Counted from the stretch's first letter, positions 37,258-47,390 are shown. The stretch is DNA of 64,000 nt from Rhodopseudomonas pseudopalustris (GCF_900110435.1 NZ_FODT01000003.1:1-64000), one strand, 5' to 3'. Notes: generated from the letters alone by a model not told the origin. Numbers and translations are program-made.

Positions 37258-38328
37258 TCACGCCGGCTCGTGGATCGGGCAGCGGTTGAAGCGGGCACGA
37301 AAATCCGCGGAATGGCGGTAGGCGTCGCGGCGGGCGCGGTTGATGTTGCCGAGCGGCTGGTGCGCCGCAAGCCCGGTCCAGACGCTGAACCGCATCGCCT
37401 CGTCCACCGCCTGAACCCGCTCTTTCGCCCAGCTGTCCTGATGCGGAATCATCACCAGGCCGACGCGCTGGAACGGCGCGTCCGCTTCGTCCCATAGCGC
37501 GGTGGCGTCCTCGATCGGCTGCTTGTCGAGATCGCGGCAGAGCTGCACCCGCAACTCCCACACGCCGTCGATCACACCCATTTCCTTCTGCACCGTTTCG
37601 CGGATCGCGTTCGGCCGATCAGTTGCGTCGATCGCGTTGCCGGTCAGCGCGCGAAGCGCTGTCGCGACCGGCGCGAGGCTGAATTTGGCGATGTAGTCGC
37701 CATAGCGGAACGGCGTCACACTGTAGTAGGTCTCGCCGAGCGGATCGATGTTCGGCGCTCCGCCGAGCGCCTGGATCGTCGAGCTCTCGATGCCGACCGC
37801 CTCCAACGCGGTGTTGACGCCGCGTAGCGCCGCCGACAACGCGACCTTGGCGCCTTCCATCCGGTCGGTGGTTCTGGCGAGCAGCTTCAGGCTGGCGTGA
37901 AACTGGCTGGCTGTCTTGACCAGGAACACCGGGCCGTTGACCATGACGAAGTCCTGCGTCGCGCCCTCCGCGCCCGGCAACCGCGGACCTTCGACATCGA
38001 GCACCTTCAGAGCAAGTCCGCGCGGCAGCGAGATGGCGTCGGGCAGGATGTCGCCGGCATTGGTCGACAGCCGCATGTAGACCTTGTGCTCGCCAGGCTT
38101 GGCGAACATGCCCTGCGCCAGTTCGGACGGAAGATGATCGTCGATCAGCAGCTTGCCTTCGAGAATGCCGTGCGACTTGGCGTGAACCGAGCGCACCGCG
38201 TGGCCGTAATCACTCGCGGTGGTCTCGAGGATGTGGTTGAAGGTTCGACGCAGTCCGCGGATCGTCTCGGTTTCGTCCGGCTGCACCTGCTCGACATCGG
38301 GCGCGTAACGGACGGGGCTCACGGGCAT
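37258..38328 (-). CDS. Catalase-family (SrpA-like) haem protein
   Basis: Protein of 356 aa. The distal-side haem motif is like that of catalases (VHAKSHGILEG, giving the essential His), followed by YMRLSTNAGD and FVMVNGPVFLVK. Near the C-terminus are YRHSADFRARFN and RCPIHEPA. It is shorter than classical catalases (about 480 aa) and more like the SrpA/allene-oxide-type haem peroxidases. Function: peroxide or organic-peroxide reduction, by inference. The start is ATG 38328. Confidence 0.85.
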   Translation of the reverse strand: MPVSPVRYAPDVEQVQPDETETIRGLRRTFNHILETTASDYGHAVRSVHAKSHGILEGKLLIDDHLPSELAQGMFAKPGEHKVYMRLSTNAGDILPDAISLPRGLALKVLDVEGPRLPGAEGATQDFVMVNGPVFLVKTASQFHASLKLLARTTDRMEGAKVALSAALRGVNTALEAVGIESSTIQALGGAPNIDPLGETYYSVTPFRYGDYIAKFSLAPVATALRALTGNAIDATDRPNAIRETVQKEMGVIDGVWELRVQLCRDLDKQPIEDATALWDEADAPFQRVGLVMIPHQDSWAKERVQAVDEAMRFSVWTGLAAHQPLGNINRARRDAYRHSADFRARFNRCPIHEPA

Positions 38329-38907
38329 CTCGGGGTCTCCTGCTTTCGGTGGTGAGCGGAAAAGCAGGGGATGACGATTGGTTCCGTCCGACGCCAGCGT
38401 TGCGGCCGGCGGAACCGTGATGCGTCAACCGCTCGCGGTCGAGTCAGTATCCGGTAGTTCCGCTCTCTCGGATTGCAGATCGCCGATCAGCAGCAGGATG
38501 CAATGTTCTGCGAACTGATCGCTGACATCGAAAAGAAATTGCAGGTCGTGAGCGATCTTGACGTCGAACTCCGCGCATTTCTCACTCATCAACTAATCCC
38601 ATACCGAAACTGGGCGGGAGCGCGCGAAGCGGTCTCATCACCGATGGAGGCCGAGGATCACGCGGTGATGCAAACACACTGACCTCAGGGACGCCGCATT
38701 GCCATCCAATGATGCGCAGCGTCGAGGCTGCAAAACAGCCGCGACAGATACGCCGCTTGTGTTTGCCGGCTGTTTCGGTTAAGGTCCTTAAATTCGATTA
38801 GCCGCTGTGACTTTCTGAACGCGCCTGCGGGCTCCTTCCCAAAGACATCGATTAGTTGAACGACGACGTGTGATCGTCACGCGTCTATATGCTTTGGAGA
38901 AGACAAG
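38329..38907. other. 580-bp region before the cold-shock gene
   Basis: Mostly no obvious gene. It holds one candidate microprotein (38425-38589, minus) and the promoter and 5' leader of the cold-shock gene (38790-38907). The frame 38473-38682 on the plus strand overlaps the microprotein; I rank it lower. Confidence 0.5.
38425..38589 (-). CDS. Possible acidic microprotein (54 aa)
   Basis: ATG 38589 to TGA 38425. The product is acidic and helical (KIAHDLQFLFDVSDQFAEH), then hydrophobic (CILLLIGDLQ). GGGA lies upstream with spacing about ten. A plus-strand frame (38473-38682) overlaps it, so coding status is uncertain. No family recognised. Confidence 0.35.
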   Translation of the reverse strand: MSEKCAEFDVKIAHDLQFLFDVSDQFAEHCILLLIGDLQSERAELPDTDSTASG

Positions 38908-39117
38908 ATGCCGACAGGAACCGTGAAGTGGTTCAATGGACAAAAGGGCTTCGGCTTTATCGCGCCGAACGACGGTGGCAACGATGTGTTCGTTCACATC
39001 AGCGCCGTTGAGCGCGCCGGGCTTTCGGGCCTCGCGGAAGGCCAGAAGGTGAATTTCGAGCTCAAGACCGACAAGATGCGCGGTAAGACGAGCGCGGAGA
39101 ATCTCGAGCTGGTTTAA
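38908..39117 (+). CDS. Cold-shock protein (CspA family)
   Basis: Nucleic-acid chaperone of 69 aa with the RNP1 and RNP2 motifs KGFGFIAP and VFVHISAV. Length and order are those of a single cold-shock domain. GGAG precedes ATG 38908. A long leader (from about 38790) with a candidate -10 (TATATG near 38887) suits cold-shock control. Confidence 0.97.
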   Translation: MPTGTVKWFNGQKGFGFIAPNDGGNDVFVHISAVERAGLSGLAEGQKVNFELKTDKMRGKTSAENLELV

Positions 39118-39129
39118 CCAGCCATCTTC

Positions 39130-39189
39130 GTTTCACGGATGTACTGAAACGGAAGGTGTGACCCGCTCGATCGGTTTCGATTGAGCGGG
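39130..39189 (+). terminator. Two hairpins after the cold-shock gene
   Basis: First CGTTTCA / TGAAACG near 39130-39151, then a stronger stem at 39162-39173 and 39178-39189 with one G-T pair. No clear T-run. They probably limit read-through into the next gene. Confidence 0.55.
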
Positions 39190-39219
39190 CGTCGCCGTGT
39201 GTTCAAGGAGGATCTCAAG

Positions 39220-39507
39220 ATGGTCGAGAAGAGCGTCGTAGAGCGATCCCCCGCAAGCCTCGACCGGGCGCGCAAGAAGCAGCTCGCCAGCGAAGAAGGC
39301 GCGCGCACGATGGCCCAGTTCCAGACGGAAGCGGTCAACGTGCGCAAGAACATGGAGCGCCTCCGGGCGCTCCGGCTCGCCAAGCAGGCGCAGGCCGAGA
39401 GCGACGCGCAGACCGCGGCGGAGAACGCCCCCCCCCGGCCAAGAAAAAATCGCGCAAGAAGGCCTGATCGGGCGAAAGCGACGCGTTTTCAGACATCCTG
39501 GAGCTGA
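39220..39507 (+). CDS. Small Lys/Arg-rich conserved protein with poly-C frameshift in its tail
   Basis: A protein of about 95 aa as read, starting ATG 39220 (AGGAGG-like site upstream). The core (LDRARKKQLASEEGARTMAQ; VRKNMERLRALRLAKQAQ) is a basic helix. A run of nine C at 39428-39436 puts the tail in a frame reading to 39507. With one more C the tail would be PPPAKKKSRKKA and stop at 39468 (present coordinates), which is the lysine-rich end expected for this kind of protein. So the C-terminus shown may be wrong or altered. Confidence 0.7.
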   Translation: MVEKSVVERSPASLDRARKKQLASEEGARTMAQFQTEAVNVRKNMERLRALRLAKQAQAESDAQTAAENAPPRPRKNRARRPDRAKATRFQTSWS

Positions 39508-39646
39508 GCCTGCCTCGCTCGAGCCTTCCTGAAATTGAACCTGCCTGAAATTGAACCTGCGTGAAATTGAACTGACTGAACTGAACGACCTCGATTGAGC
39601 TGCCTGGAGCTGAGCCCGTCCGTAATTAATCCTGTCTGGAGTTGAG
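39497..39646. repeat. Degenerate tandem repeats (16-bp and 14-bp units)
   Basis: Three 16-bp copies at 39525-39540, 39541-39556 and 39557-39572 (CTGCCTGAAATTGAAC and variants). A 14-bp sequence CCTGGAGCTGAGCC occurs at 39497-39510 and 39603-39616, with a third variant near 39633. Confidence 0.8.
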
Positions 39647-39647
39647 A

Positions 39648-39848
39648 ATGGCCGTGCCTGACGACTTCAGATTGATTCGGGAAATCCGCGACGCCGGCGG
39701 ACGCAAGCAAGTCTTCAGCCCGCGCGAACAGCGCAAATACGAGGATCTGGTGGTGCTGGGCTGGCTGAAGCGCTCGCCCCCGCTGGAAACCAAATCGGCC
39801 TTCTATCAGATCACCGACCGCGGCCGATCCGCCGCGACACGCGGCTGA
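39648..39848 (+). CDS. Small winged-helix-like protein (66 aa)
   Basis: ATG 39648. The product has PREQRKYEDLVVLGWLKR, then FYQITDRGRSAA, a pattern typical of the recognition helix and wing of MarR/PadR-like domains (…GWLKR…YxITDRGR). Only one small domain is present, so it could be a DNA-binding mini-regulator. Unknown target. It follows the tandem repeats. Confidence 0.6.
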   Translation: MAVPDDFRLIREIRDAGGRKQVFSPREQRKYEDLVVLGWLKRSPPLETKSAFYQITDRGRSAATRG

Positions 39849-39894
39849 TTCGACGGCGCCGACGCGCGGTCGGCGCACAAGCCAGCAAAACGCC

Positions 39895-41043
39895 CTACCC
39901 TTTTCGCTCGCGCGTTGCGAGCAGCACCGCGGCGAGCGCCAGCGCGATCAGCGCCATTGCGGCGAAGCCGGCGACGCGCGGCAGACCCGCCGCGAACAAT
40001 GCGCCGCCGATCGCCGAGCCGATGGCCTGGCCGACATAGAGCACCGACGTATTGAGCGACATCGTGGCGCCGGCGAGCGACGGATCCGCGGCCACGAGCC
40101 GCACCTGCTGCATCGAATTGGTCGCAGCGAAACCGAGCCCCCAGATCGCCACGCCGAGCGCCATCACGGCGTAGATGCCGGCGCCGACCGACCACAGCGT
40201 GATTCCGGTCAGCATCAGCGACACGAACAGCACCGATGTGTTGAACGCGCCCCAGCCGTCGACGATGCGGCTTGCGATCATGTTGCCGACGAAACCTCCA
40301 ACGCCATACAGCGCGAAGGCCAGCCCGATCTGCGCCGCCCCGGCGCCGGTGAGCCCCAGCAGCAGCGGGCCGATATAGGTGAAGACCACGAACTGGCCGG
40401 ACGTGTGCAGCGCGGTGATACCGAGCAGCGTCAGGATCGGACGGCTGCGGCCGACCGCGACCCAGGTCCGCAGGTCGACCGGCGCCGCCTTCAGGCCGCC
40501 GGGGAGCCGCAGCGCCAGCAGCACGACGCTGAGGCAGCCGAGCGCGCCCAGCACGACAAAAGCGGCGCGCCAGCCGTAATGGCTGGCGACATAGGTGACC
40601 AGCGGCACGCCGAACGCCACAGCCAGCGACCAGCCCAGGAACACATAGGTCATGGCGCCGCCGCGCCGCTCCGGCGGCGTGATCAGCGCGACGGCCCCGG
40701 CCGATTGCGGGGTGTAGAGCGAGCCGACCGACAGGCTGATCAGGCGGATGATCAACAGCGCGGCATAGCCCGGCGCGAGCGCCGAGGCGAAATTCGCCAG
40801 CGTCATCACCAGCAGCGTCGCGGTGAGCAGCAGGCGGCGCTCGATCCGGCTGGTCAGCCATGCCGTCAGCGGCGAGCCGATGCACAGCACCACCGCGCCG
40901 AAGGTGATCAACAACCCCGCCTCAGCGATGGTGACGCCGAGATCGGCGGACAATTCGCCGAGCATCCCGGCCGGCGCCAGAACCGAGGTTCCGGTGACGA
41001 AATTGCCGAGCATGAGGGCGGTGGGCGCGAACGAGCGGGACAC
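39895..41043 (-). CDS. MFS transporter
   Basis: Inner-membrane transporter of 382 aa with about 12 hydrophobic segments. The inter-helix 2-3 motif is WLTSRIERRLLL, typical of the DHA1 (drug:H+ antiporter) group. Substrate unknown; drug or sugar efflux is usual. GTG 41043 is the start. It is divergent from thrS. Confidence 0.9.
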   Translation of the reverse strand: MSRSFAPTALMLGNFVTGTSVLAPAGMLGELSADLGVTIAEAGLLITFGAVVLCIGSPLTAWLTSRIERRLLLTATLLVMTLANFASALAPGYAALLIIRLISLSVGSLYTPQSAGAVALITPPERRGGAMTYVFLGWSLAVAFGVPLVTYVASHYGWRAAFVVLGALGCLSVVLLALRLPGGLKAAPVDLRTWVAVGRSRPILTLLGITALHTSGQFVVFTYIGPLLLGLTGAGAAQIGLAFALYGVGGFVGNMIASRIVDGWGAFNTSVLFVSLMLTGITLWSVGAGIYAVMALGVAIWGLGFAATNSMQQVRLVAADPSLAGATMSLNTSVLYVGQAIGSAIGGALFAAGLPRVAGFAAMALIALALAAVLLATRERKG

Positions 41044-41227
41044 CGCGAGAGGCTAGCAGGAACTCGATGCAAGTGCATTAACTTTCGGCGACGGCCGCCC
41101 GCCTCCGGATTTGCCGGGGCGGAGGGCGGGAATCCGCCTCGCCTTTCTTGCATCGCCGGAATCGGCTGCTATATCGCTCGTCCGCTTACCTGCGCTCGTG
41201 TGCAGGAGTGAGCCAGAGGAGAACGAC

Positions 41228-43291
41228 ATGACCGACAAGACCCCCGCCGACAAGAACCTGCCCGCCGGCTCCGGCTTTCAATACACCCTCTCCAATCTCA
41301 AGCCGGCGGTGAACGCCGAACAGATCACCGTCACCTTCCCGGACGGCAAGACCCGCGATTATCCGCGCGGCACCACCGGGCTCGAGATCGCCAAGGGGAT
41401 CTCGCCGTCGCTGGCCAAGCGCACCGTGGTGATGGCGCTGAACGGCGTGCTGACCGACCTCGCCGATCCGATCGACGACAACGCCGCGATCGATTTCGTC
41501 GCGCGCGACGATTCCCGCGCGCTGGAATTGATCCGCCACGATTGCGCGCATGTGCTCGCCGAAGCCGTGCAGGCGCTGTGGCCGGGCACCCAGGTGACGA
41601 TCGGCCCGACCATCGAGAACGGGTTCTATTACGACTTCTTCCGCAACGAGCCGTTCACGCCCGAAGACTTCGCGGCGATCGAGAAGAAGATGCGCGAGAT
41701 CATCGCGCGCGACAAACCCTTCACCAAGGAAGTCTGGACCCGCGACCAGACCAAGCAGGTGTTCGCCGACAATGGCGAGATGTTCAAGGTCGAGCTGGTC
41801 GACGCGATCCCCGCCGACCAGTCGATCAAGATCTACAAACAGGGCGACTGGTTCGATCTGTGCCGCGGCCCGCACATGACCTCGACCGGCAAGATCGGCT
41901 CGGCCTTCAAGCTGATGAAGGTCGCCGGCGCGTATTGGCGCGGCGACAGCAACAATCCGATGCTGACCCGGATCTACGGCACCGCCTTCGCCAAGCAGGA
42001 AGACCTCGACGCTTATCTGAAGCAGATCGAGGAAGCCGAGAAGCGCGATCACCGCCGGCTCGGCCGCGAACTCGACCTGTTCCACTTCCAGGAGGAAGGA
42101 CCGGGCGTGGTGTTCTGGCACGCCAAGGGCTGGAGCGTATTCCAGTCGCTGGTCGCCTATATGCGCCGCCGGCTGGCGGGCAATTACGACGAGGTCAACG
42201 CGCCGCAGATTCTCGACAAGGTGCTTTGGGAGACTTCGGGCCATTGGGATTGGTACCGCGAGAACATGTTCGCGGCGCAGTCGGCCGGCGAGAACGCCGA
42301 GGACAAGCGCTGGTTCGCGCTGAAGCCGATGAACTGCCCGGGCCATGTGCAGATCTTCAAGCACGGCCTCAAGAGCTATCGCGATTTGCCGCTGCGGATG
42401 GCCGAATTCGGCATCGTGCATCGCTACGAGCCGTCCGGCGCGATGCACGGCCTGATGCGCGTGCGCGGCTTCACGCAGGACGACGCCCATGTGTTCTGCA
42501 CCGAGGCGCAGCTCGCCGAGGAATGTCTCAAGATCAACGACCTGATCCTGTCGACCTATTCCGACTTCGGCTTCGACGGCGAACTCACCGTGAAGCTGTC
42601 GACCCGGCCCGACAAGCGTGTCGGCACCGACGAGATGTGGGATCACGCCGAGCGGGTGATGGCCACTGTGCTGTCGGAGATCAAGGCGCAGGGCGATAAC
42701 CGAATCAAGACCGAGATCAATCCGGGCGAAGGCGCGTTCTACGGGCCGAAGTTCGAATACGTGCTGCGCGACGCGATCGGCCGCGACTGGCAATGCGGCA
42801 CCACCCAGGTCGACTTCAATCTGCCGGAGCGGTTCGGCGCGTTCTACATCGACGCCGACGGCGCCAAGAAGGCCCCGGTGATGGTGCATCGCGCGATCTG
42901 CGGCTCGATGGAGCGCTTCATCGGCATCCTGATCGAGCACTTCGCCGGCAACTTCCCGCTGTGGCTGGCGCCGGTGCAGCTGGTGGTCGCGACGATTACC
43001 TCGGAAGGCGACGAATACGCCAAGAAGGTGGTCGCCGCGGCGCGCCGCGCGGGCCTGCGCGTCGACATCGACCTCCGCAACGAGAAGATCAACCTCAAGG
43101 TGCGCGAGCATTCGCTGGCCAAGGTCCCGGCGTTGCTGGTGGTCGGCAAGAAGGAAGCCGAGACCCATTCGGTCTCGGTCCGCCGGCTCGGCAGCGACGG
43201 CCAGACCGTGATGGCGACCGCGGACGCGATCGCAGCGTTGGTCGACGAGGCGACGCCGCCGGACGTCAAGCGGATGCGGGCGCAGGGTTGA
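41228..43291 (+). CDS. thrS: Threonyl-tRNA synthetase
   Basis: Essential class II synthetase of 687 aa that charges tRNA-Thr. TGS domain at about 28-90, editing domain (about 100-270) with [10 protein letters not shown], then the class II catalytic core with motif 2 around [21 protein letters not shown], and the C-terminal anticodon-binding domain from about 585. The zinc ligand MNCPGH is present. The start is ATG 41228. A minus-strand frame covering most of the gene is only its shadow. Confidence 0.98.
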   Translation: MTDKTPADKNLPAGSGFQYTLSNLKPAVNAEQITVTFPDGKTRDYPRGTTGLEIAKGISPSLAKRTVVMALNGVLTDLADPIDDNAAIDFVARDDSRALELIRHDCAHVLAEAVQALWPGTQVTIGPTIENGFYYDFFRNEPFTPEDFAAIEKKMREIIARDKPFTKEVWTRDQTKQVFADNGEMFKVELVDAIPADQSIKIYKQGDWFDLCRGPHMTSTGKIGSAFKLMKVAGAYWRGDSNNPMLTRIYGTAFAKQEDLDAYLKQIEEAEKRDHRRLGRELDLFHFQEEGPGVVFWHAKGWSVFQSLVAYMRRRLAGNYDEVNAPQILDKVLWETSGHWDWYRENMFAAQSAGENAEDKRWFALKPMNCPGHVQIFKHGLKSYRDLPLRMAEFGIVHRYEPSGAMHGLMRVRGFTQDDAHVFCTEAQLAEECLKINDLILSTYSDFGFDGELTVKLSTRPDKRVGTDEMWDHAERVMATVLSEIKAQGDNRIKTEINPGEGAFYGPKFEYVLRDAIGRDWQCGTTQVDFNLPERFGAFYIDADGAKKAPVMVHRAICGSMERFIGILIEHFAGNFPLWLAPVQLVVATITSEGDEYAKKVVAAARRAGLRVDIDLRNEKINLKVREHSLAKVPALLVVGKKEAETHSVSVRRLGSDGQTVMATADAIAALVDEATPPDVKRMRAQG

Positions 43292-43306
43292 GCCAGACGC
43301 GAGGCG

Positions 43307-43675
43307 TCACGCCGCCTCGCTTGCGCCCTTGATCAGGGACTCGGCCGGAATGCCGAGCCCCTGATGCAGTTTGCGGATCATCGGCAGCGTCAGGCCGCGT
43401 TTGCGGTTGAGCACTTCGTGGACACGATTGCGGCTGCCAATATACGGAATCAGGTCGCGCGGCTCGAGACCGCTCTGCTCCATGTGATAGCGGATCGCCT
43501 CGACCGCATCGGGCAGATCGAACGGATAGTGCTTACGCTCCCACGCCTCGACCAGCGTGACCAGCACGTCGAGCCGGTCGCCCTCCGAGGTGTTGCGCCG
43601 TGCACCCATCAGCGTCTCGATCTCCTTGAGAACCCGGCGATAGTCGCGCTGTGATTTGATCGGAAGCACATCCAT
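43307..43675 (-). CDS. higA: HigA-type antitoxin (XRE/HTH)
   Basis: Protein of 122 aa with a C-terminal helix-turn-helix (GLEPRDLIPYIGSRNRVHEV, then LNRKRGLTLPMIRKLHQGL). The N-terminal half is helical and acidic, suitable to bind the toxin. ATG 43675 has GAGGA upstream and lies just after the higB stop (43684), so the two genes are translationally coupled. Toxin-first order is typical of hig modules. Confidence 0.9.
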   Translation of the reverse strand: MDVLPIKSQRDYRRVLKEIETLMGARRNTSEGDRLDVLVTLVEAWERKHYPFDLPDAVEAIRYHMEQSGLEPRDLIPYIGSRNRVHEVLNRKRGLTLPMIRKLHQGLGIPAESLIKGASEAA

Positions 43676-43683
43676 GACGATCC

Positions 43684-43983
43684 TCAAACGATCTGTGCGT
43701 CGATCGCATCATAGTCGCGATGCGTTCCGACGAAGCGGATATAGACGACGCGATAGGGATAGTTGATCCAGACCACGATCCGATATTTGTTGCCGGCGAT
43801 GTTGAACACCGCGCGCCCGTCTTTCAGGATACTGACGGTTCGGATATCCCGCTTCAAGTCCGCGGGCTTGCCCCAATCCGCCGACCGGACATGCCTGAAC
43901 CAGGCCATCAGCGGTTCGCGCGCATCATCGACGCCGGTGCGCGAAAGGAATGCCTTGATCGTGCTGAGCGCTATCACCCTCAC
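43684..43983 (-). CDS. higB: HigB-type toxin
   Basis: Protein of 99 aa of the RelE/HigB mRNA-interferase superfamily, cleaving mRNA on the ribosome. Family pattern: TIKAFLSRTGV at the start, then DIRTVSILKDGRAVFNIAGN, YRIVVWINYPYRVVYIRFVG and THRDYDAI with the C-terminal acidic end. The start is GTG 43983 or GTG 43977. It lies upstream of higA and should be repressed with it. Confidence 0.9.
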   Translation of the reverse strand: MRVIALSTIKAFLSRTGVDDAREPLMAWFRHVRSADWGKPADLKRDIRTVSILKDGRAVFNIAGNKYRIVVWINYPYRVVYIRFVGTHRDYDAIDAQIV

Positions 43984-44090
43984 CCGACCATCCTAGCATG
44001 GTCCCATTTTGGGACCAAGCCGAAAGTGAACGCCATCGGCGCAGCGATGTGCTAGGAGGCCGCCTGCCCTGACGTGAAAGAGCTGGAAAC

Positions 44091-44654
44091 ATGCCCGATC
44101 CCATCGATTTTCTGAAGACCCGCCGTTCGGTGAAGCCGCGTGAGATGAGCGGGCCCGGTCCCTCGCCCGAGGAGCTGGACACCATCCTCACCGTCGGCGC
44201 GCGGGTGCCGGATCACGGCAAGATCGCGCCGTGGCGGTTCATCGTGTTCGAGGGCGACGCCGGCGCGCGCGCCGGCGAGGTGATCGGCGAGGTGTTTGCG
44301 CGCAACAAGCCGGAGGCCACGCCCGAGGAGATCGCAGCCGAGCGCGCCCGCCTCACCGAAGCGCCTTTGGTGATCGCGGTGGTGAGCGCGCCGAAGCCGC
44401 ATCCGAAGGTGCCGGCCTGGGAGCAGGAATTGTCGGCCGGCGCCGCCTGCCTCAACATCGTCACCGCCGCCACCGCACTCGGCTACGGCGCCAACTGGCT
44501 GACCGGCTGGATCGCCTATGACCGCGACGTGCTGACCGGTCTCGGACTGAAGGATGGTGAACAGCTCGCCGGCTTCATCCATATCGGCACACCGACCCGA
44601 GCCAACGAAGACCGCCCGCGGCCGACGCTGGCGGAGATCGTGACGAGGTTCTGA
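44091..44654 (+). CDS. Nitroreductase family protein (YdjA-like)
   Basis: FMN enzyme of 187 aa. The N-terminal FMN-phosphate loop is KTRRSVKPR, and the mid-region has GARVPDHGKIAPWRF, typical of YdjA-like nitroreductases. C-terminal GYGANWLTGW is the usual FMN contact. Substrate unknown; NAD(P)H-dependent reduction is inferred. The start is ATG 44091. Confidence 0.92.
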   Translation: MPDPIDFLKTRRSVKPREMSGPGPSPEELDTILTVGARVPDHGKIAPWRFIVFEGDAGARAGEVIGEVFARNKPEATPEEIAAERARLTEAPLVIAVVSAPKPHPKVPAWEQELSAGAACLNIVTAATALGYGANWLTGWIAYDRDVLTGLGLKDGEQLAGFIHIGTPTRANEDRPRPTLAEIVTRF

Positions 44655-44657
44655 GGC

Positions 44658-47129
44658 TCACGCCGCCTGCGACGCCCGGCGGCCGAACTTCCTCAGCAGG
44701 CCGTCGATCTCGCATGCCGGGCGCGCCGGGCTGAACAGGAAGCCCTGCACTTCGTGGCAGCCTTCGCCGCGCAGCGCTTGAAGCTGGTCGATGGTTTCGA
44801 CGCCTTCGGCGAGCGTGGTGATGTTCAGGCTGCGGCCGAGGCCGGCGATCGCGCGCACGATCGCGAGGCAATCCGGCCGCTCGGTGAGATCCGTGACGAA
44901 GGAGCGGTCGATCTTGATCTTGTCGAACGGGAAACTGCGCAAGTAACTCAGGCTGGAATAGCCGGTGCCGAAATCGTCCATCGAAATCCGGACGCCGAGA
45001 CTGCGGAGCTGGTGCAAGGTCGCGAGATTGGCCTCGCTGTCGGCGAGAAACAGCGATTCGGTGATTTCCAGTTCGAGCCGGCGCGGCGACAGCCCGGATT
45101 GCGCCAGCGCCGAGATCACCACCTGCACCAGATTGCGGCTGCGGAATTGCACCGGCGACAGATTGACCGCGAGCTTGATGTCGTCCGGCCATCGCGCCGC
45201 CTCGATGCAGGCCTGCCGCAGCACCCATTCGCCGAGGCCGACGATCAGCCCGATATCCTCGGCGATCGGAATGAAATCCGCCGGCGAGATCATCCCGCGT
45301 TCGATATGGCGCCAGCGCAGCAGCGATTCGAAGCCACTGATGCGATCTTCTGCCAGATCGATCAGCGGCTGATAGTGCAGTTCGAACTCGCCGCGCGCGA
45401 AGGCGTGGCGCATATCGAGCTCCATGTCGCGGCGGATCTGCGCCTGGCGGTCCATCTCCTTCTCGAAGAAATGATGGCAGCCGCCGCCATGCGCCTTGGC
45501 GCGATACAGCGCCATGTCGGCGTTGCGCAGTAGGGCGTCGCAATCCTCGCCGTCGCCCGGCGCCAGCGCGATCCCGATCGAGGCGCCGATCACCACTTCG
45601 AGGCCGTCCATGTCGTAGGGCGCGCTGACGATCTCGATCAGCCGCGCGGCGAAGTCGCTGGCCTCGTTCGGCGACGTGACCTGCGCCAGCACGATCGCGA
45701 ACTCGTCGCCGCCGAACCGCGCCACCAGATCCTGTCCGCCGACCTGCGCCCGCAGCCGCTCGGCGACGCAGCGCAGCAGCCGATCGCCCATCGGATGGCC
45801 GAACGAGTCGTTGACGTTCTTGAACAGATCGAGGTCGATGCACAGCACCGCGACCCTGGCGCCGCCGGCCCGCCCCTGCTCCAGCGCCTGCTGCAGCCGC
45901 TCCTAATACAAGGCGCGGTTCGGCAGATTGGTCAGACCGTCGTGATGCGCCATATGGGCGATCTTGGCCTCGGCCTTGCGGCGCTCGGTGATATCGACCA
46001 CCACGACGAGAAATCCGTCGCGGCCGTCGAACACCACGCGGCGGCCGAAGGTCAGCACCTGGATCTCACTGCCGTCGGCCTTGATGTGGCGCCAGTTGCC
46101 GCCGGACTGGTAGCTATCGCCGACGTGCAGCAGCGCATGGCTGTGCGAGGCCCATTCGTCGCGCGGCCAGATTTCGCGCAGCGTCATCCGCAGAAAGGCG
46201 TCGCGGTCGTAGCCGTAGTGCTGCACGGCGGCGTCGTTGACGCTGAGGAATTCGGTGGTCGTCGCGTCGAACACCCACATCGGCATCGGATTGCCGTCGA
46301 ACAACAGACGAAAGGATTCCTCGCGCTTCTTCAGCGACGTGATGTCGGAGATCGTCAGCGAGACGATGTCGCCGAAGGCGGTGGCGCCGAGGCTGAGATT
46401 GCGGTCGTCGCTGTCGATCGCGATGGTGTCCTGGCCGCCTTTGTCGATCAGCGCGAGCAATCGCGCGACCACGGCCGGCTCGCACAGCATATGCCGGCCG
46501 GCGGACAGCCGGCTCCATTGCAGCATCTCCACCGGCTGCCGCAGCAATGCCGAAGCGCCGTCGTTGAGATGCACGATCTGGAAATCGAACGGCCGATCAT
46601 CCGCGTCGCGGATCGCGGTCAGCGAAACGATGCCGTCGTCGGTCGAGGAGAAGATCGCGTCGAGCAGATTGTAGCGGAAGCCGTCCTCGTTGACATAGAC
46701 GCCGATCAGCGTGCCGCCCCAGCGCGACGATGTCGGCAGCGCCAGCAGCACGTATTTCTGGACGATGCCGTCGCGCACGAAATGCGCCGTGCCGAGATAG
46801 GGCCGCAGATTCTGCTGCGCGCCCGACGCCGCCTGCATCAGCGCCGTGGCGCAATCCGGCGGCAGCGCGTCGAGTGAGATGTCCCAGCGCTCGTCGCCCA
46901 GCCATTGCTGAACGTAGCGGCCGGTGCGCGACACACCCGGCTCTCCGCCCGAAAGCTGAAGCAGCACCATGTGATCGGCGAGCCGGCCGAGGCTGCCGAG
47001 CATCACCTCTTCATAGCTCGGCAACGTCTGTCCAGGCTGGACTGCCGCTTGCCATTTCCGCTGCAAAATAGCGAGGTCGGCGGCGAGTTGAGTCGTCAGC
47101 GTCTCGGAATTCGTTCTTACGGCCGTCAC
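44658..47129 (-). pseudogene. PAS-GGDEF-EAL protein gene interrupted by an in-frame amber codon
   Basis: One continuous frame of 824 codons encodes an N-terminal sensor region, a PAS domain (about residues 270-400), GGDEF (ARFGGDEFAIV, intact) and EAL (reads ESL at GFESLLRW; other motifs such as DDFGTGYSSL and KIDRSFV present). It is broken by TAG at 45903-45905, right at the PAS-GGDEF join (NLPNRALY, stop, ERLQQALEQG). The sequence stays in frame and homologous on both sides. GTG 47129 has GGAG upstream. Without read-through only the sensory half is made, unless the downstream part restarts (e.g. near 45848). It may be a recent pseudogene, a sequence error or a suppressible codon. Confidence 0.85.
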
Positions 47130-47390
47130 GTGTCGCGTCTCCGCGCCCAATCGACTCTCGGCCGCAGTCCACGTGTTCCGCGTTAAGACGATGTAAACGC
47201 AGCAACGCTCGGCAGGAAAACGGCTGATTATGATATTTTTATGTCGCCTGATGGTTAGTTCGCCTTAGTGACTGTGACAGGCGATGCCTCCAGGTAACTG
47301 CCAGATATATGCCCGCGTTAGCCCCCCACGACGCCGCGCTACATATCGATATCGTTTGCTTTTTGCGGTCGGCAGGGGGTAGAATCAGCC

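Noticed and set aside
38473-38682. Plus-strand frame of 69 codons
   Set aside because: Overlaps a more protein-like minus-strand frame; GC3 not raised. Not listed separately.
41186-43168. 660-codon minus-strand frame
   Set aside because: Shadow of thrS with no recognisable domain.
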